Source of the DNA: Salvia splendens
Taxonomy: Eukaryota > Streptophyta > Magnoliopsida > Lamiales > Lamiaceae
DNA length: 64,000 bases
NCBI RefSeq assembly: GCF_004379255.2
Contig: NC_056035.1
Location: 36,897,773 to 36,961,772, forward strand
Reading direction: 5' to 3'
Shown: in pieces, positions 35,180 through 46,296 of the stretch
Position numbering within the stretch: the first letter of the stretch is position 1
How the letters are laid out: each line of letters opens with the position of its first letter
Notes under the pieces: generated by a model
The model's input: only the letters and a program-made list of their open reading frames with translations
Database searches by the model: none
Told to the model about the DNA's origin: nothing
Program-made: the position numbers and the translations under genes

Positions 35180-38100
35180 TCAGCACTTGATTGCGAGAGT
35201 GACTTCCCAATCTGCCGTGCTTTGATCTTGCTCCATAAATCCTTCACAGCTTCCCTTCCTTCTGTGGTTGGCGATTGCTACAACGAACTTTTCCTGCCCA
35301 AGCATTGTTGGATATATGATTTGTTCTTCCTGTATCAATTTTTCCATCCAAAATAATTAATCAGAAATGCAGATGTAATTACTATAACTGAGAATTTAGA
35401 TGCCGTTTATTTTTCATTTGGTATTGAAATATTTCAAAATTCCAGTCCATCAAAATAAACAAGGATAACTCTATATATGGGTTTTTTCTTTTATTGTTCT
35501 AAAATAAAACTTAGATTCCGTGAGTGTAATGGACTTTTTTTTGTTCCGATTTTGGGAGAGACGCATGACCTTCATGCTCTCTTTTTAATGAAACGCATGA
35601 CGGAGATGCGTCTTTAAGGGAGACGCATAAGGGTCATGCGTCTTTCTAACGACGCACAACCATCATGTGTCTTAGGGAGAGACGCAACTCCCTCATGCGT
35701 CTCTTAACCCATATATATGAAACCATTCTTGATTGTTTCTCTTTTATAGAAACATCCTTGAATATTTTATGTTTCACTTTCGATGTGGGACAAAATCATT
35801 CTTGGTTGTTTCTCTTTTATAGAGACATCCATGAATGTTTTATGTTTCACTTTCGATGTGGGATAAAATCATTCTTGGTTGTTTCTCTTTTATAGAGACA
35901 TCCTTAGATGTTTTATGTTTCACTTTCGATGTGGGACAAAATCATTCTTGATTGTTTCTCTTTTGTAGAGACATCCTTGAATGTTTTATGTTTCACTTTC
36001 GATGTGGGACAAAATCATTCTTGATTGTTTCTCTTTTGTAGAGACATCCTTGAATGTTTTATGTTTCACTTTCGATGTGGGACAAAATCATTCTTGGTTA
36101 TTTTTCTTTTATAGAGATATCCTTGAATATTTTATGTTTCACTTTCGATGTGGGACAAAATCATTCTTGGAGAAATGCATCTTCTTTAATTTGTCGGCGT
36201 CCATCTTATAAGAATTCTAAAGTTAAGCATGTTTGGCTTGGAGAAATTGTGAAATTGTGAAATGGATTACCCTAAAGTTAAGCATGTTTGGCGTCCATCT
36301 TTAATTTGTGAAAAGCATATACTTTCTCCAAATTATTAATTTAGAAATATTTATTTTTTGGCATAGAATTCATATATATTTATTTAAATTAAGTGAAAAG
36401 AGAATAAAGTAAAAAAAAGAAAAATAAAGACGATGATATTTTACATTTTAAGAAATGTTTCATTTCTAATAGAATAGATAAAGTATAATTCATAGAAAAA
36501 GCATAGAGGAGTTCATTTGTGATTAAAAAAGTATTGAAAATAGATTAATTCAAGAGAAATTAGTAATTTATTTTCGGCACCTTTATAAAAAAATCCCATA
36601 AAAATCAACTAATTTTTCGTCCTTGATTACAAATAAACTCACACCGCATGCGATTGCTAAATTGTTTTATTAAAAATCATCCAATATTTTTAATTAAAAA
36701 ATATATTTTATGGTAAGAATTTTGAGGCTGTTAGAAAATAAAATAATATTCTACTCCCTCCGTCCTATTAAATATGCAACATTTGTTTTTCGCCACGGGA
36801 TTTTATGTAGTGTTGTTTTGTGAGTTAATGAAGAGAGGGTAAAGTAAGAGAGAAGAAAAAGTAGAGAGAGTATTGTTTTCATTTTTAGAAACGTTTCATT
36901 TTTAATGGGACAGACCTAAAAGGAAAACGTTTCATTTCTAATGGGACAGAGGGAGTATAAAATAAGAGTGTTGGACGTGATAAATGATGATCCTAAGAAA
37001 GGCAAAAGTGTTGGATGTATCTATAAAATATAAAACAACCAAAGATGATTTTGTCCCACATCGAAAGTGAAACATAAAACATTCATGGATGTCTCTATAA
37101 AAGAGAAACAACCAGGAATGATTTTGTCCCACATCAAAAGTGAAACATAAAACATTCATGAATGTCTCTTTAAAAGAGAAACAACCAAGAATGATTTTGT
37201 CCCACATCGAAAGTGAAACATAAAACATTCATGGATGTCTCTATAAAAGAGAAACAATCAAGAATGATTTTGTCCCACATCGAAAGTGAAACATAAAACA
37301 TTCAAGGATATTTCTATAAAAGAGAAACAACCAAGAATGATTTCATATATGGGTTAAGAGACGCATGAGGGAGATGCGTCTCTCCCTAAGACGCATGATG
37401 GTTGTGCGTCGTTAGAAAGACGCATGACCCTTATGCGTCTCTCTTAAAGACGCATCTCCGTCATGCGTTTCATTAAAAAGAGACGCATGAGGGTCATGCG
37501 TCTCTCCCAAAATCGGAATAAAAAAAGTCCAGTACACTCACGGAATCTAAGTTTTATTTTAGAGCAAAAAAAGAAAAAACCCCTCTATATATGAAATGTA
37601 ATTATGTTACCTCATGCAAGAAAGCGAACTCATCGGGTGAAATCTGCAGCAACTCAGCAGCAGTTTGGCCTATACACGAAGCAAAGACCTTTCCCGTCTC
37701 ATCCGCGATAGTAATTTCCAGAAGGAACGTGCATTCCACTTCGCCCTCGCAAACTCTGCCACAGAATTTGCATTCAGCCTCTACATTGGGTGATGGTTTC
37801 TCAACAAGATGACCGAAAATTGAGTGCATGAATCTCAAGTCCACGTGGCAATGTTCGACCTGAGCTACCCACACTTGACATACCTGAAACATTATGCAAA
37901 TTCAGGCCAATGCTATTGGGATGTTAACACGCACCAATCAAATTTAAAATAGGTTAAATTTGAATTCATCGAAATGCACCTATAACTATAAGTAACAAAA
38001 TGAGTATTCAAATTTATTGTTTTCTAAACCGGACATATAAGAGCTCATTTCGGTTTGATCTACATTTAACAAGAATATATAGCTGCACATATTTTGATAA

Positions 38101-41100
38101 GAGTATAATACAATTAACTATAGTACGATGATAAACGAACTAAAATCATTGGTCACGTCTTACCCCTAGAACAGTGGCATATTTAGAGGGGTGATGGGTG
38201 CTTTAGCCCCCATAACTATTTTAATAAAAAAAAGAAACTTGTAATTAGAGTATTTTACCCAATAAATAATTTTAAAACCCCCTAACAATTTTATCATCAT
38301 AGAATTCTTATTTTAGCTCTGTGCCATACATATAAATTTTATATAGTGTGATTCAGATAAAAACTTTTTATTGTGAAAACACCTGCATTGAATCTATCAA
38401 ATAACTTTATAGGTTTATTGCAAAAATTCTCATAATGCTCGGATTAAGATTCTATTTTTAAAAAAAATTGAACCATTCCCTACATATATTATACTGTATA
38501 TCAAAGCTTGCCACACCACTACTCACATGTAAATAGCGGCAGGGGCGGACGCAGAAATATGTAATGATAGGAGCTGAGATTTATAAATTTTGTTTTAAAG
38601 TATATTTTTGAGTAATTTAGATAATTTGTTGGGGCTTTTACATTATAATTTACATTAAATTTGAAGAAATTTTAAAAACAATTAGTAGAAAAAAAACTGT
38701 AAAAAAATATTCATTGAGGGCTTAAACCCCACCCCCAATACACATGGGTCCGCCCATGAATAGCGGCACAAAGAAGCTTATAAGTAAAATTAAGTGCCAC
38801 TTAAAAAAATTGGTAGGAAGCTGTTTGATGAAGAAATGTAAAATGAAAAAGGAAACGTACTTGCGCGCCCCTTGTATGGATGGATAGATCAGAAATGCAC
38901 GATAATCTGTGAAGAGTGGGCGTGTTGAGGAAAGCTAGCAAACAGCTCAAATTAAAGAATGATGATCCAGCTCTATTTTCATACCATGATACTTCAAGAC
39001 TGCAATCATCATAAATGTTTATGCAAATTGAAATTGAAGCAGAAACTATAAAAACAGATACTCCCTCCGTCCATGAATAGGAGTTCCGTTTTTCTATTTT
39101 AGTCCGTCCGCGAATAGGAATCCCGGTTCACTTTTACCATAAATGGTAATACACTAACTCATTCCACTAACTCATTCCACTCATATTTCATTTAAAATTA
39201 ATATATACAAGTAAGACCCCGATTCTACTAACTTTTTTTCCACCTATTTTTCTTTATACTATTTCTTAAACCACGTGCCACCAAGAAATGAGACTCCTGA
39301 TGGCGGACGGAGGGAGTATATTATAAGGTACTCCATTATAAAAGGTTATATGGGAGAGTGGTCACCTTTTTCGTGGATTAAGAGAAGAGCTTAAACCAGA
39401 TATGAAGACTGTGTGGCCCTTCCCGAGTCTTCCGAGGGACCTAAAGATAATTGACGTATAATCACCATCATACCGGTTATTACTTGATAACAATTAAGGT
39501 AAATAATCACTAGATTCATAGAGTTCACTCCAATTTTCAATTGCAGCAAGAACTTTACTTTCGATCCAAAATTTCTGAAACTAATGGTGAATTTTAAAAT
39601 GGTAGTCAATGCAATTGGATCATGTTTCATATCCCTACATTATCCTGGTAGAAATGATACAAAACTTTATATAGCTTTGCTTACCAAGATTTTTCAAAGT
39701 GTAGGTGTGCCCATATAGCTCCAGTAGCATCTTCAATCCTCAGAGAGAAAATGCCTTTAGATGCTCTTATGTCGGTAACAATACCATATATGCTAATCCC
39801 CATCATTTTATCTCGTAGATCAACAATATATGACTGCAAAACTTCAACGATTGACAGATTAACAAATCTTTAAAATAGTAATGGAAGATAGTTTATACTT
39901 GTGCAGAAAAAACAATGCCCATCATATGAAAGGTTTGCATACTAAAAGCATCTTTCGAGTACGAACAATGTTAGAACATCAATTATGCGTTAACCAATTT
40001 AATTAGTCACCCAAGCTTAAAAAGCATTTATTTTCAAAGAACTCGAGTTTTTTGTCTTGTGCCGACAGCAACTTTTTTATGAGATGGAAATAAAATCCAA
40101 ATGCGGTTGATTCCAAATCAAAGACTTCAATAAGACCTAATGAATTTTCATGAATGATGCAGTTTTCAAGGATCAGAGGGAGCTAATGATTGTCAACTGA
40201 TCTTCATATCCGATGGAGAGAAGCCTTACTCGAAAGGGGTAGTTGCTGAAGTCAATGGACCCCTGAGAATCGCATGGTAATGTCACTTGAGAAACTAATG
40301 GTCCCTCACTCAGATTTGAGGCATTCAGCAGCCTTGATCCTTGAAAATGGTTTTGTGTCAGTGCTACGGAGACCTGATAAAGCGAAAAATCCAGCCACGT
40401 ATCAGTAGAAGAAAGCATTTTAAAGAGAAAGTGATATGTGGATTTTTCATCTGTTACGTGTTCTTTGTGCGGAAGGGTAGGCACCAAATACAGCTGAGTT
40501 GCACTGCCATATTCCAGGCAAAGTTCATGGCTTGCTTCAAGGGAACTACCAATGAATGGCTTATCCAACGCAAGCATACTACCAATGCTGCATGACCAAG
40601 ACAAACTAGCTTGTGTTCAAATGAAGAAAAGAGCAATAAAATATCAAAGAGAGAGAAGAATTAGTTTTGAAGTGACTAGCAAGGGATCAATTTATGATAT
40701 ACCTAAACAGATTGGCAATGAGTACCTGCTCTCCCCAGAGTGAAAAATTTAATCTCACACCATCATTATCAACAAGAGTAATTTGTTTCCTCTGTAAATT
40801 GCCATATTTCACATGGACTTCCACTGGTCCTATATATTCAATTCTGTCCACAATTTAAAGAAGAGTTTTATATATCAAATCAAATTTGCATAATACTTTA
40901 ACTTTTGCAATTTCATCAAAACCTAGGAAATGCGCGTTTAATTATGAAAAATCAAGTGTCAGAACCAAGGTCCATTATTGACCATTAAACTTCATGCCCA
41001 TAATTATTCAAATAATTTATTATTGCACTTTAGAAAACTTGAGACAAACTAATTCAGAAGTTAAAAAGGATCTGCAGAATACACAAAAAAACCCAATTGT

Positions 41101-44100
41101 GCTAGTTAGCTACTATAATACCTTGCATAAAATGAATGAGAGACACCTTTTACTTCATCAAGAGAAATTGTAGAAAAGGAATCAGTACAAAATTTAGCTG
41201 CAAGAAACATTGCATCATAATCTTCATCCTGTATTATGAAACTAGGTCAGACAATTGCACTACAGCCGAGCTGATTGCAATTCTTATAGAGGACTGAGGA
41301 GTACATGAGACTATATTTTGACTACTAAATAATTGTAGGCTTGTAGCAGAAGTTTTACATTCTTCGTAGCCATGGATATGTATATATAGCATTTTTATTT
41401 GTTTCCTATATACAGTGAACTTCTTCAAGCATGAAAAACTAGAATTAAATTTGTTTTCATAAGTTCAGTATGCCGAACAAACATAGTAGGATTATCCGAG
41501 TTTGATTTGGAGATAGAGGAAAAGTGGAATCAAAACCTACCTCATCTAATAGCACAACAAAGTATTCAGTTGGCAAAAGCCGTGGGCATCCTGAACTCCC
41601 TGCGGAAACTCGAAGATAGCACCCGGCTAAGAGAACTTCCCTGCCTTTCTTCAAAGGGCCATTACTGGGATCAGCAATATTATAAAACCTGCCTTTGAAT
41701 ACAAAGTAAGATCATCCACACAGACAATATTAAACGCATTATAATAGTTGCTTATTTTCCGGCGGCATTCTTTCACTTTATTTTTTATTAGTTCTTTTCT
41801 TTAAAAAAAATCTCTGCCAGGCATCAATACTTCAAAGGGGAATCAATAAGTAAGACAACTAACCAAGAAGCCTAAGAAGCAAACCAGCAGAAGGAACTGA
41901 AAAACAGCTTTTATATTACAACATAATTGTAGATCACAATTAAGAGTTAAGAGGATACACTATTACAAAGACACAACAATTATATATCCTACCGTGTAAA
42001 ATAAATCAGACACATCACATGCCAAAGGAATAACCAGGGCTTGTTCATTAACTAGAGCAAAGCATTTTACAGGGAACTGTTGCAGTATAACAGTTCATTT
42101 TCTATTTCTAGCATTATCGGGGATAATAAAGCTTGAGTCTCTTATCATTTTACCTCCTGTGAAGATACAGATCTATAGTGTTGGAGCTCCATATATCACC
42201 CAAAGTCAGCATGCAAATATCCGTCCCTGCAAATTTAACCGTGGAAATGGATTACGGAAAACCAGTTTAACTCCGCGCAATAGTCTACTATAACTCAGCT
42301 CATTTTACAATGTATTTCTCAGGGGAACCAAAAAATGAAATCGGGCTGGATATAGGTGTCAAAAAGAAGAGAATAACGGCTAGTACCAAGTTTCCATAAC
42401 TTGGTAATTGGTATTACAATAAATGAGTGAACTTTCCTAGATACATTTAATTAGTGATAGTTCCTAGTGTAATGGTGGTATTTCCTATGGTTGTAATTCC
42501 CCTATAAAAGGGAACATGTGTAACCTATTCAAAACTCCCATCTGCTGTGTACCTTATGAACCGTCTTCCAACAGGTATCCTCAACTTCAAAACTCCCATC
42601 GATACTTTTATCAACCATGAAGCCATACAGAAACCAACCTATCTCACCCTTGACCCGAAAGTCTTTGGTTGTACAGTCTTTGTCCACATCCCGAAACATG
42701 ACCGTACCAAATTCTCTCCTTGTGCCGTTAAATGTGTTTTTCTCGGGTATGGGGTCAATCAGAAAGGTTATCGGTGCTATGACCCTATAAATAAGCACAT
42801 GTATACTACCATGAACTGTGATTTTGTTGAGGGAGAATACTACTATAGCCAATCTAGCGGTCAGGGGGAGAGCCAACCACATAGACCAATTAGCGACCCA
42901 CTAAATTGGCTATACATCCCAACGGACGCAATCCATCAGCCGGAACCTATACTAGGGGAAACCGAGCAAGGGGGAGATGAGGGGAAGGAAAACAGACCTA
43001 TCATTGGCACAGAACTCAACTTAAACGAGGAAACAAGCCATGCCAATGAGCTATCAAAATCCACTAGTCAGGCCGCAGAGTTTGGTGACATCACCCAACC
43101 ATCAACTCCGTCTTCGAATCCTGAGGTAAACAATCTTGCTGAACTCAACATAGTTCCTTTAGAAATCACTAACACTTACAGTGAAGGCCAAGAAGGGGAC
43201 AGTGAGAAGCGGTATGAACTGCCACACAGAAGTACAAGGGGGATCCCTCCCAAAAGATACTCTCCAGATTGGAAAGGAAGGAAAACAACGTATTCAATAG
43301 CAAACATAGCTCAAAGACACCTCACAGAGATGGCCAGAGCATTCGAGGTTGCCCTATATGAAGAAGAAGAAATTCCTCAGTCTTTCCAAGAAGCTGTTAA
43401 GCACAAACATTGGAGAGAAGCCATGAAAAAGGAAATTGATGCCCTGATCAAAAATGGAACGTGGGAAAAATGTAGTCTACCAGAAGGGAAGAAACCAGTC
43501 GGGTGTAGATGGGTGTTCACCATCAAAAGACGTGCAGATGGATCAATCGAGAGATATAAGGCGCGATTGGTGGCCAAAGGATATACTCAAGTGTATGGAA
43601 TTGATTACGACGAGACTTTCTCCCCAGTTGCTAAACTTGACACGATCCGGGCATTATTGTCAGTTGCAGCATGTAAGGATTGGTCGCTACATCAATTTGA
43701 TGTGACAAATGCATTCCTCCATGGAGAATTAGGTGAAGAAAAGGAGGTCTATATGGCAGTTCCACCTGGATTTGAGACCGAATTTGGTTACAGGCAAGTG
43801 TGCAGATTAAAGAAAACTCTTTACGGCTTGAAGCAGTCCCCAAGAATCTTGTTTGGAAGATTTTGCCAAGCAATGGTCAAGCATGGGTTCAAACAGAGTC
43901 TTTCTGATCATACGCTTTTTACAAAAAAGAGAGGAGATAAGATAACTTGTCTCATCATCTATGTTGATGATATGATCATCACAGGGGATGACACAGAAGA
44001 AATCAACAACCTCAAGATCAATCTGTTTAAAGAATTTGACATGAAAGATCTCGGCCCTCTAAAATACTTCTTAGGAATTGAAGTGCTCAGGTCGAATCAT

Positions 44101-46296
44101 GGAATATTCTTAAGACAGAGAAAATATGTCCTCGACATGTTGGCAGAAACTGGCCTCTTAGATTGCAAGCCTGCTGACACACCAATGATACCGAATCATG
44201 GGCTAAAAATTGTTGAGGGAGCTGAACCTGCAGATCGAGAGAAATATCAAAGGTTAGTAAGGAAATTACTCTATCTGTCGCACACCAGGCCAGACATTGC
44301 ATATGCAGTAGGAATTGTCAGCCAGTTCATGCACCAACCACAAGAAGAACACATGAACGCAGCCTTACGAATAGTAAGATACCTCAAGGGCACAACAAAT
44401 TATGGAGTGTTCTTAAGAAAAGGAAAGGACCTTGAAGTAGATGGCTATACAGATGCCGATTGGGCAAGTAATCCAGTCGATAGAAAGTCAACCGGTGGAT
44501 ACTTTACCTTCATCGGAGGCAACCTAGTTACTTGGAGAAGTAAGAAGCAAAAGGTTGTAGCCTTATCAAGTGCTGAAGCAGAGTTCCGAGGCATCAAGAG
44601 TGGACTCATGGAGATCATATGGCTTAGGAGATTACTTACTGAGATCGGTTTTCCCCCAAACCGAAAGAGTAAGTTATTCTGTGACAATAAAGCGGCAATC
44701 AGCATATCAGAAAATCCAGTACAACATGATCGAACCAAACACGTTGAAGTCGATCGCCACTTCATTAAAGAAAAATTGGAAGGTGGAGTCATAGAATTCC
44801 CGTTTGTGCGATCCGAGGAACAATTGGCTGATATCCTAACCAAAGCAGTGAATCCCAGAATTTTTTTTGGCCAAGTTGAACATTGGAGATACCATTGCTC
44901 AACTTGAGGGGGAGTGTCAAAAAGAAGAGAATAACGGCTAGTACCAAGTTTCCATAACTTGGTAATTGGTATTACAATAAATGAGTGAACTTTCCTAGAT
45001 ACATTTAATTAGTGATAGTTCCTAGTGTAATGGTGGTATTTCCTATGGTTGTAATTCCCCTATAAAAGGGAACATGTGTAACCTATTCAAAACATAACAG
45101 AAAAATACAATCAAAACCATTCTTCTATCTTTGCCACCATGTTCTACCTCCAATACAACGCCTCTCTCGATTACCATCTTTAAGAATAGGCACAAATATG
45201 TTGTTTGAGCATGCTATGTGGAACATAACAAGACATGCAGCATACCTGGGAGAACAAAAACATTTACTATAACTGCTTCAATCACACTGCTCAATGGTAA
45301 GAATCTTTTCTCATATATCGAATCAATTGTAATGGTATTCAATAGCTTCGCTCTCTTGTGCTTCTTCTTCAACTTGGCAATAAAATCAGACTGTTTTTTC
45401 AGGGCTCCACTTCTATTTTGCTCATTCCAGGCCTAGACACACTCAGCCAAATACAGGACAGATCATGTGAATAGGTATTCTAAATTATACATGAGATCCT
45501 ATTAAACTCTGCGAGTCATGACACATATCCAAGGATTCATAGCAGATGAATCGCTGCAGCATAATTTACTCGAGCTAGTAAAACTCCTTTAAATGAATAG
45601 CCACTTGGCTAGATTACAAACTTCAAAGAGACATGCTCATTCATTCGGTCACTCCATATAACTATGAAAGCAAAACATCTATACATGATTATCCTTATTG
45701 TGTTCATGATTCAGGAGATGACTACATTTAACATAGCAGCATTACCATTTTCGAAGAAAAATACATAAAAGCAGGGGCAAAATCGGCATAAAAGTAAGAA
45801 TAGCACAGAAATCAAACTAACATACCAATCTACAGCTCTGCGATAGTTCAAATGAGAGTAAAAAAGATATTCCACCAGTCAAAAACAACAACAAATTCCA
45901 ATTCTCTCCACTTCCTCAGAAGTGAAACCTACGTTTCTATACCGAAAACTAATTAAATAATCGCGACCAAAATTCAAAGCAATTTTCACCAGAATTTGTA
46001 AAACACATATACCAGAGAAAGCTCGGAGAGGAGAATAGCAGGCGTCACACCGCTCGAATACGCGACGCAGGTTCTGAGAATCCGATTCGCAATCCAGCTC
46101 CAGCTCGGGCGCCGCGTGGGGTCATCCTCCTCTGAATAACCCGAGATCTCGTACAAAATTGATTTGCGCTGTCGATGAATTTGAGAAACGGATCGTCTTC
46201 TTCGATAGCATCCGATCGCTCGGTATCCATCATAGTGGACTCGTTCTCCATCATGAAGTCGCCCAGCACCTCGTCATTTGGAGAGTCCATTCTCAT
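35180..46296 (-). CDS. OB-fold nucleic-acid-binding protein, CDC24-like, with an apparent frameshift in exon 1
   Basis: Eleven exons: 46296-46013, 45432-45246, 42226-42154, 41688-41541, 41228-41122, 40843-40703, 40587-40230, 39833-39685, 38999-38861, 37883-37611 and 35329-35180. All phases fit from exon 2 to the stop. Exon 1 starts DPFLKF-type but switches frame at about 46160, where one base seems missing; with that base the total is 2010 bases, 669 codons plus stop. Recognisable blocks are SWSWIANRILRTC and TPAILLSELS (exon 1), KGREVLLAGCYLR (exon 4), and a C-terminal CKFCGRVCEGEVEC zinc-ribbon-like segment followed by LEITIADETGKVFASC (exon 10), which recalls the last OB fold of RPA70. I place it with plant CDC24 OB-domain proteins from memory, so a role in single-stranded DNA metabolism is inferred. 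Introns 2, 8 and 10 contain mobile elements. Confidence 0.7.
35735..36172 (-). repeat. 73-bp tandem array, left arm (six units)
   Basis: The marker CGATGTGGGACA recurs at about 35781, 35854, 35927, 36000, 36073 and 36146, a 73-bp period. On the minus strand each unit reads TCCCACATCG, then 32 bases, then TATAAAAG. That is the layout of plant Pol II U-snRNA promoters, here pointing left, out of the element. Units differ by one to a few bases. Confidence 0.85.
36211..36300 (+). repeat. Two 5S-rRNA-like fragments in the centre of the MULE
   Basis: GAATTCTAAAGTTAAGCATG followed by TTTGGCTTGGAG (36212-36243) resembles the plant 5S rRNA segment around its box A (GAAGTTAAGCGTGCTTGGG). A second copy, CTAAAGTTAAGCATGTTTGG, is at about 36273-36292. 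The LTRs of Cassandra TRIMs carry such 5S-derived sequence, so this may be a Cassandra remnant. Confidence 0.5.
36754..36955. mobile_element. Stowaway MITE nested in the MULE
   Basis: Starts CTCCCTCCGTCC and ends GGGACAGAGGGAG, flanked by TA on both sides (36752-36753, 36956-36957). 202 bp, AT-rich, non-coding. Confidence 0.85.
37010..37345 (+). repeat. 73-bp tandem array, right arm (four units)
   Basis: The same unit as in the left arm, in plus orientation: TCCCACATCG at about 37054, 37127 (here TCCCACATCA), 37200 and 37273. Each is followed 32 bases later by TATAAAAG, or TTTAAAAG in one unit. The boxes point right, out of the element. Confidence 0.85.
39061..39316. mobile_element. Stowaway MITE in intron 8 of the OB-fold gene
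   Basis: The ends CTCCCTCCGTCC and GGACGGAGGGAG are perfect 12-bp inverted repeats, flanked by a TA target duplication (39059-39060, 39317-39318). 256 bp, between exons 38999-38861 and 39833-39685. Confidence 0.9.
42357..42535 (+). repeat. Truncated 5' LTR of the copia element
   Basis: 179 bp identical, as far as I can see, to 44915-45093. It includes the TATA box CCCCTATAAAAGGG near 42500-42513. Confidence 0.9.
42547..44907 (+). CDS. Copia Pol, N-terminally truncated: integrase C-terminus, reverse transcriptase, RNase H
   Basis: The open frame of 786 residues begins inside integrase (VYLMNRLPT) and continues with the GKxG-like C-terminal domain (FLGYGVNQKGYRCYDP). Reverse transcriptase follows, with CRWVFTIKRRADG, QFDVTNAFLHGEL and the catalytic YVDDMIITG (about 43960-43985). 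RNase H comes last, with DADWAS, WRSKKQKVVALSSAEAE and the HIKDEL-like end. The frame has no stop. Without gag, protease and the integrase core it cannot support its own movement. Confidence 0.93.
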   Translation: MYLMNRLPTGILNFKTPIDTFINHEAIQKPTYLTLDPKVFGCTVFVHIPKHDRTKFSPCAVKCVFLGYGVNQKGYRCYDPINKHMYTTMNCDFVEGEYYYSQSSGQGESQPHRPISDPLNWLYIPTDAIHQPEPILGETEQGGDEGKENRPIIGTELNLNEETSHANELSKSTSQAAEFGDITQPSTPSSNPEVNNLAELNIVPLEITNTYSEGQEGDSEKRYELPHRSTRGIPPKRYSPDWKGRKTTYSIANIAQRHLTEMARAFEVALYEEEEIPQSFQEAVKHKHWREAMKKEIDALIKNGTWEKCSLPEGKKPVGCRWVFTIKRRADGSIERYKARLVAKGYTQVYGIDYDETFSPVAKLDTIRALLSVAACKDWSLHQFDVTNAFLHGELGEEKEVYMAVPPGFETEFGYRQVCRLKKTLYGLKQSPRILFGRFCQAMVKHGFKQSLSDHTLFTKKRGDKITCLIIYVDDMIITGDDTEEINNLKINLFKEFDMKDLGPLKYFLGIEVLRSNHGIFLRQRKYVLDMLAETGLLDCKPADTPMIPNHGLKIVEGAEPADREKYQRLVRKLLYLSHTRPDIAYAVGIVSQFMHQPQEEHMNAALRIVRYLKGTTNYGVFLRKGKDLEVDGYTDADWASNPVDRKSTGGYFTFIGGNLVTWRSKKQKVVALSSAEAEFRGIKSGLMEIIWLRRLLTEIGFPPNRKSKLFCDNKAAISISENPVQHDRTKHVEVDRHFIKEKLEGGVIEFPFVRSEEQLADILTKAVNPRIFFGQVEHWRYHCST
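44915..45186 (+). repeat. 3' LTR of the copia element
   Basis: Starts TGTCAAAAAG after the purine tract. The inferred end at 45186 is set by the ATAGG target duplication; the LTR ends in GA rather than the usual CA. Confidence 0.8.

Larger units (their letters stand above)
35479..37582. mobile_element. Non-autonomous MULE, 2.1 kb, with two opposed promoter-like arrays
   Basis: Long TIRs start GGGTTTTTTC (35479) and end with the complement (37582); the arms match for about 250-290 bp. A perfect 10-bp target-site duplication CTCTATATAT lies at 35469-35478 and 37583-37592. Each arm has, from outside in, GACGCATGA/TCATGCGTC subterminal repeats, then an array of a 73-bp unit. The two arrays face away from each other. 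The centre holds 5S-rRNA-like fragments and a nested Stowaway MITE. No transposase is present. It sits in the last intron of the OB-fold gene, enlarging that intron from about 170 bp to 2281 bp. Confidence 0.88.
42357..45186 (+). mobile_element. Internally deleted Ty1/copia element in intron 2 of the OB-fold gene
   Basis: The 3' LTR is 44915-45186 (272 bp), preceded by a purine tract (GAGGGGGAG). The first 179 bases of the 5' LTR (42357-42535) match it with no difference seen. A 5-bp target duplication ATAGG flanks the element (42352-42356, 45187-45191). The 5' LTR breaks off at TTCAAAAC and is joined directly to the second half of integrase, so the rest of the LTR, the primer site, gag, protease and the integrase catalytic part are gone. 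The element lies opposite to the host gene. Confidence 0.9.

Noticed and set aside
35735..37345. CRISPR-like regular repeats with a 73-bp period
   Set aside because: The units are directly adjacent variants with no unique spacers, in a plant nuclear MULE. Short frames through them (MFYVSLSMWDK and similar) are by-products, since 73 is not a multiple of three.
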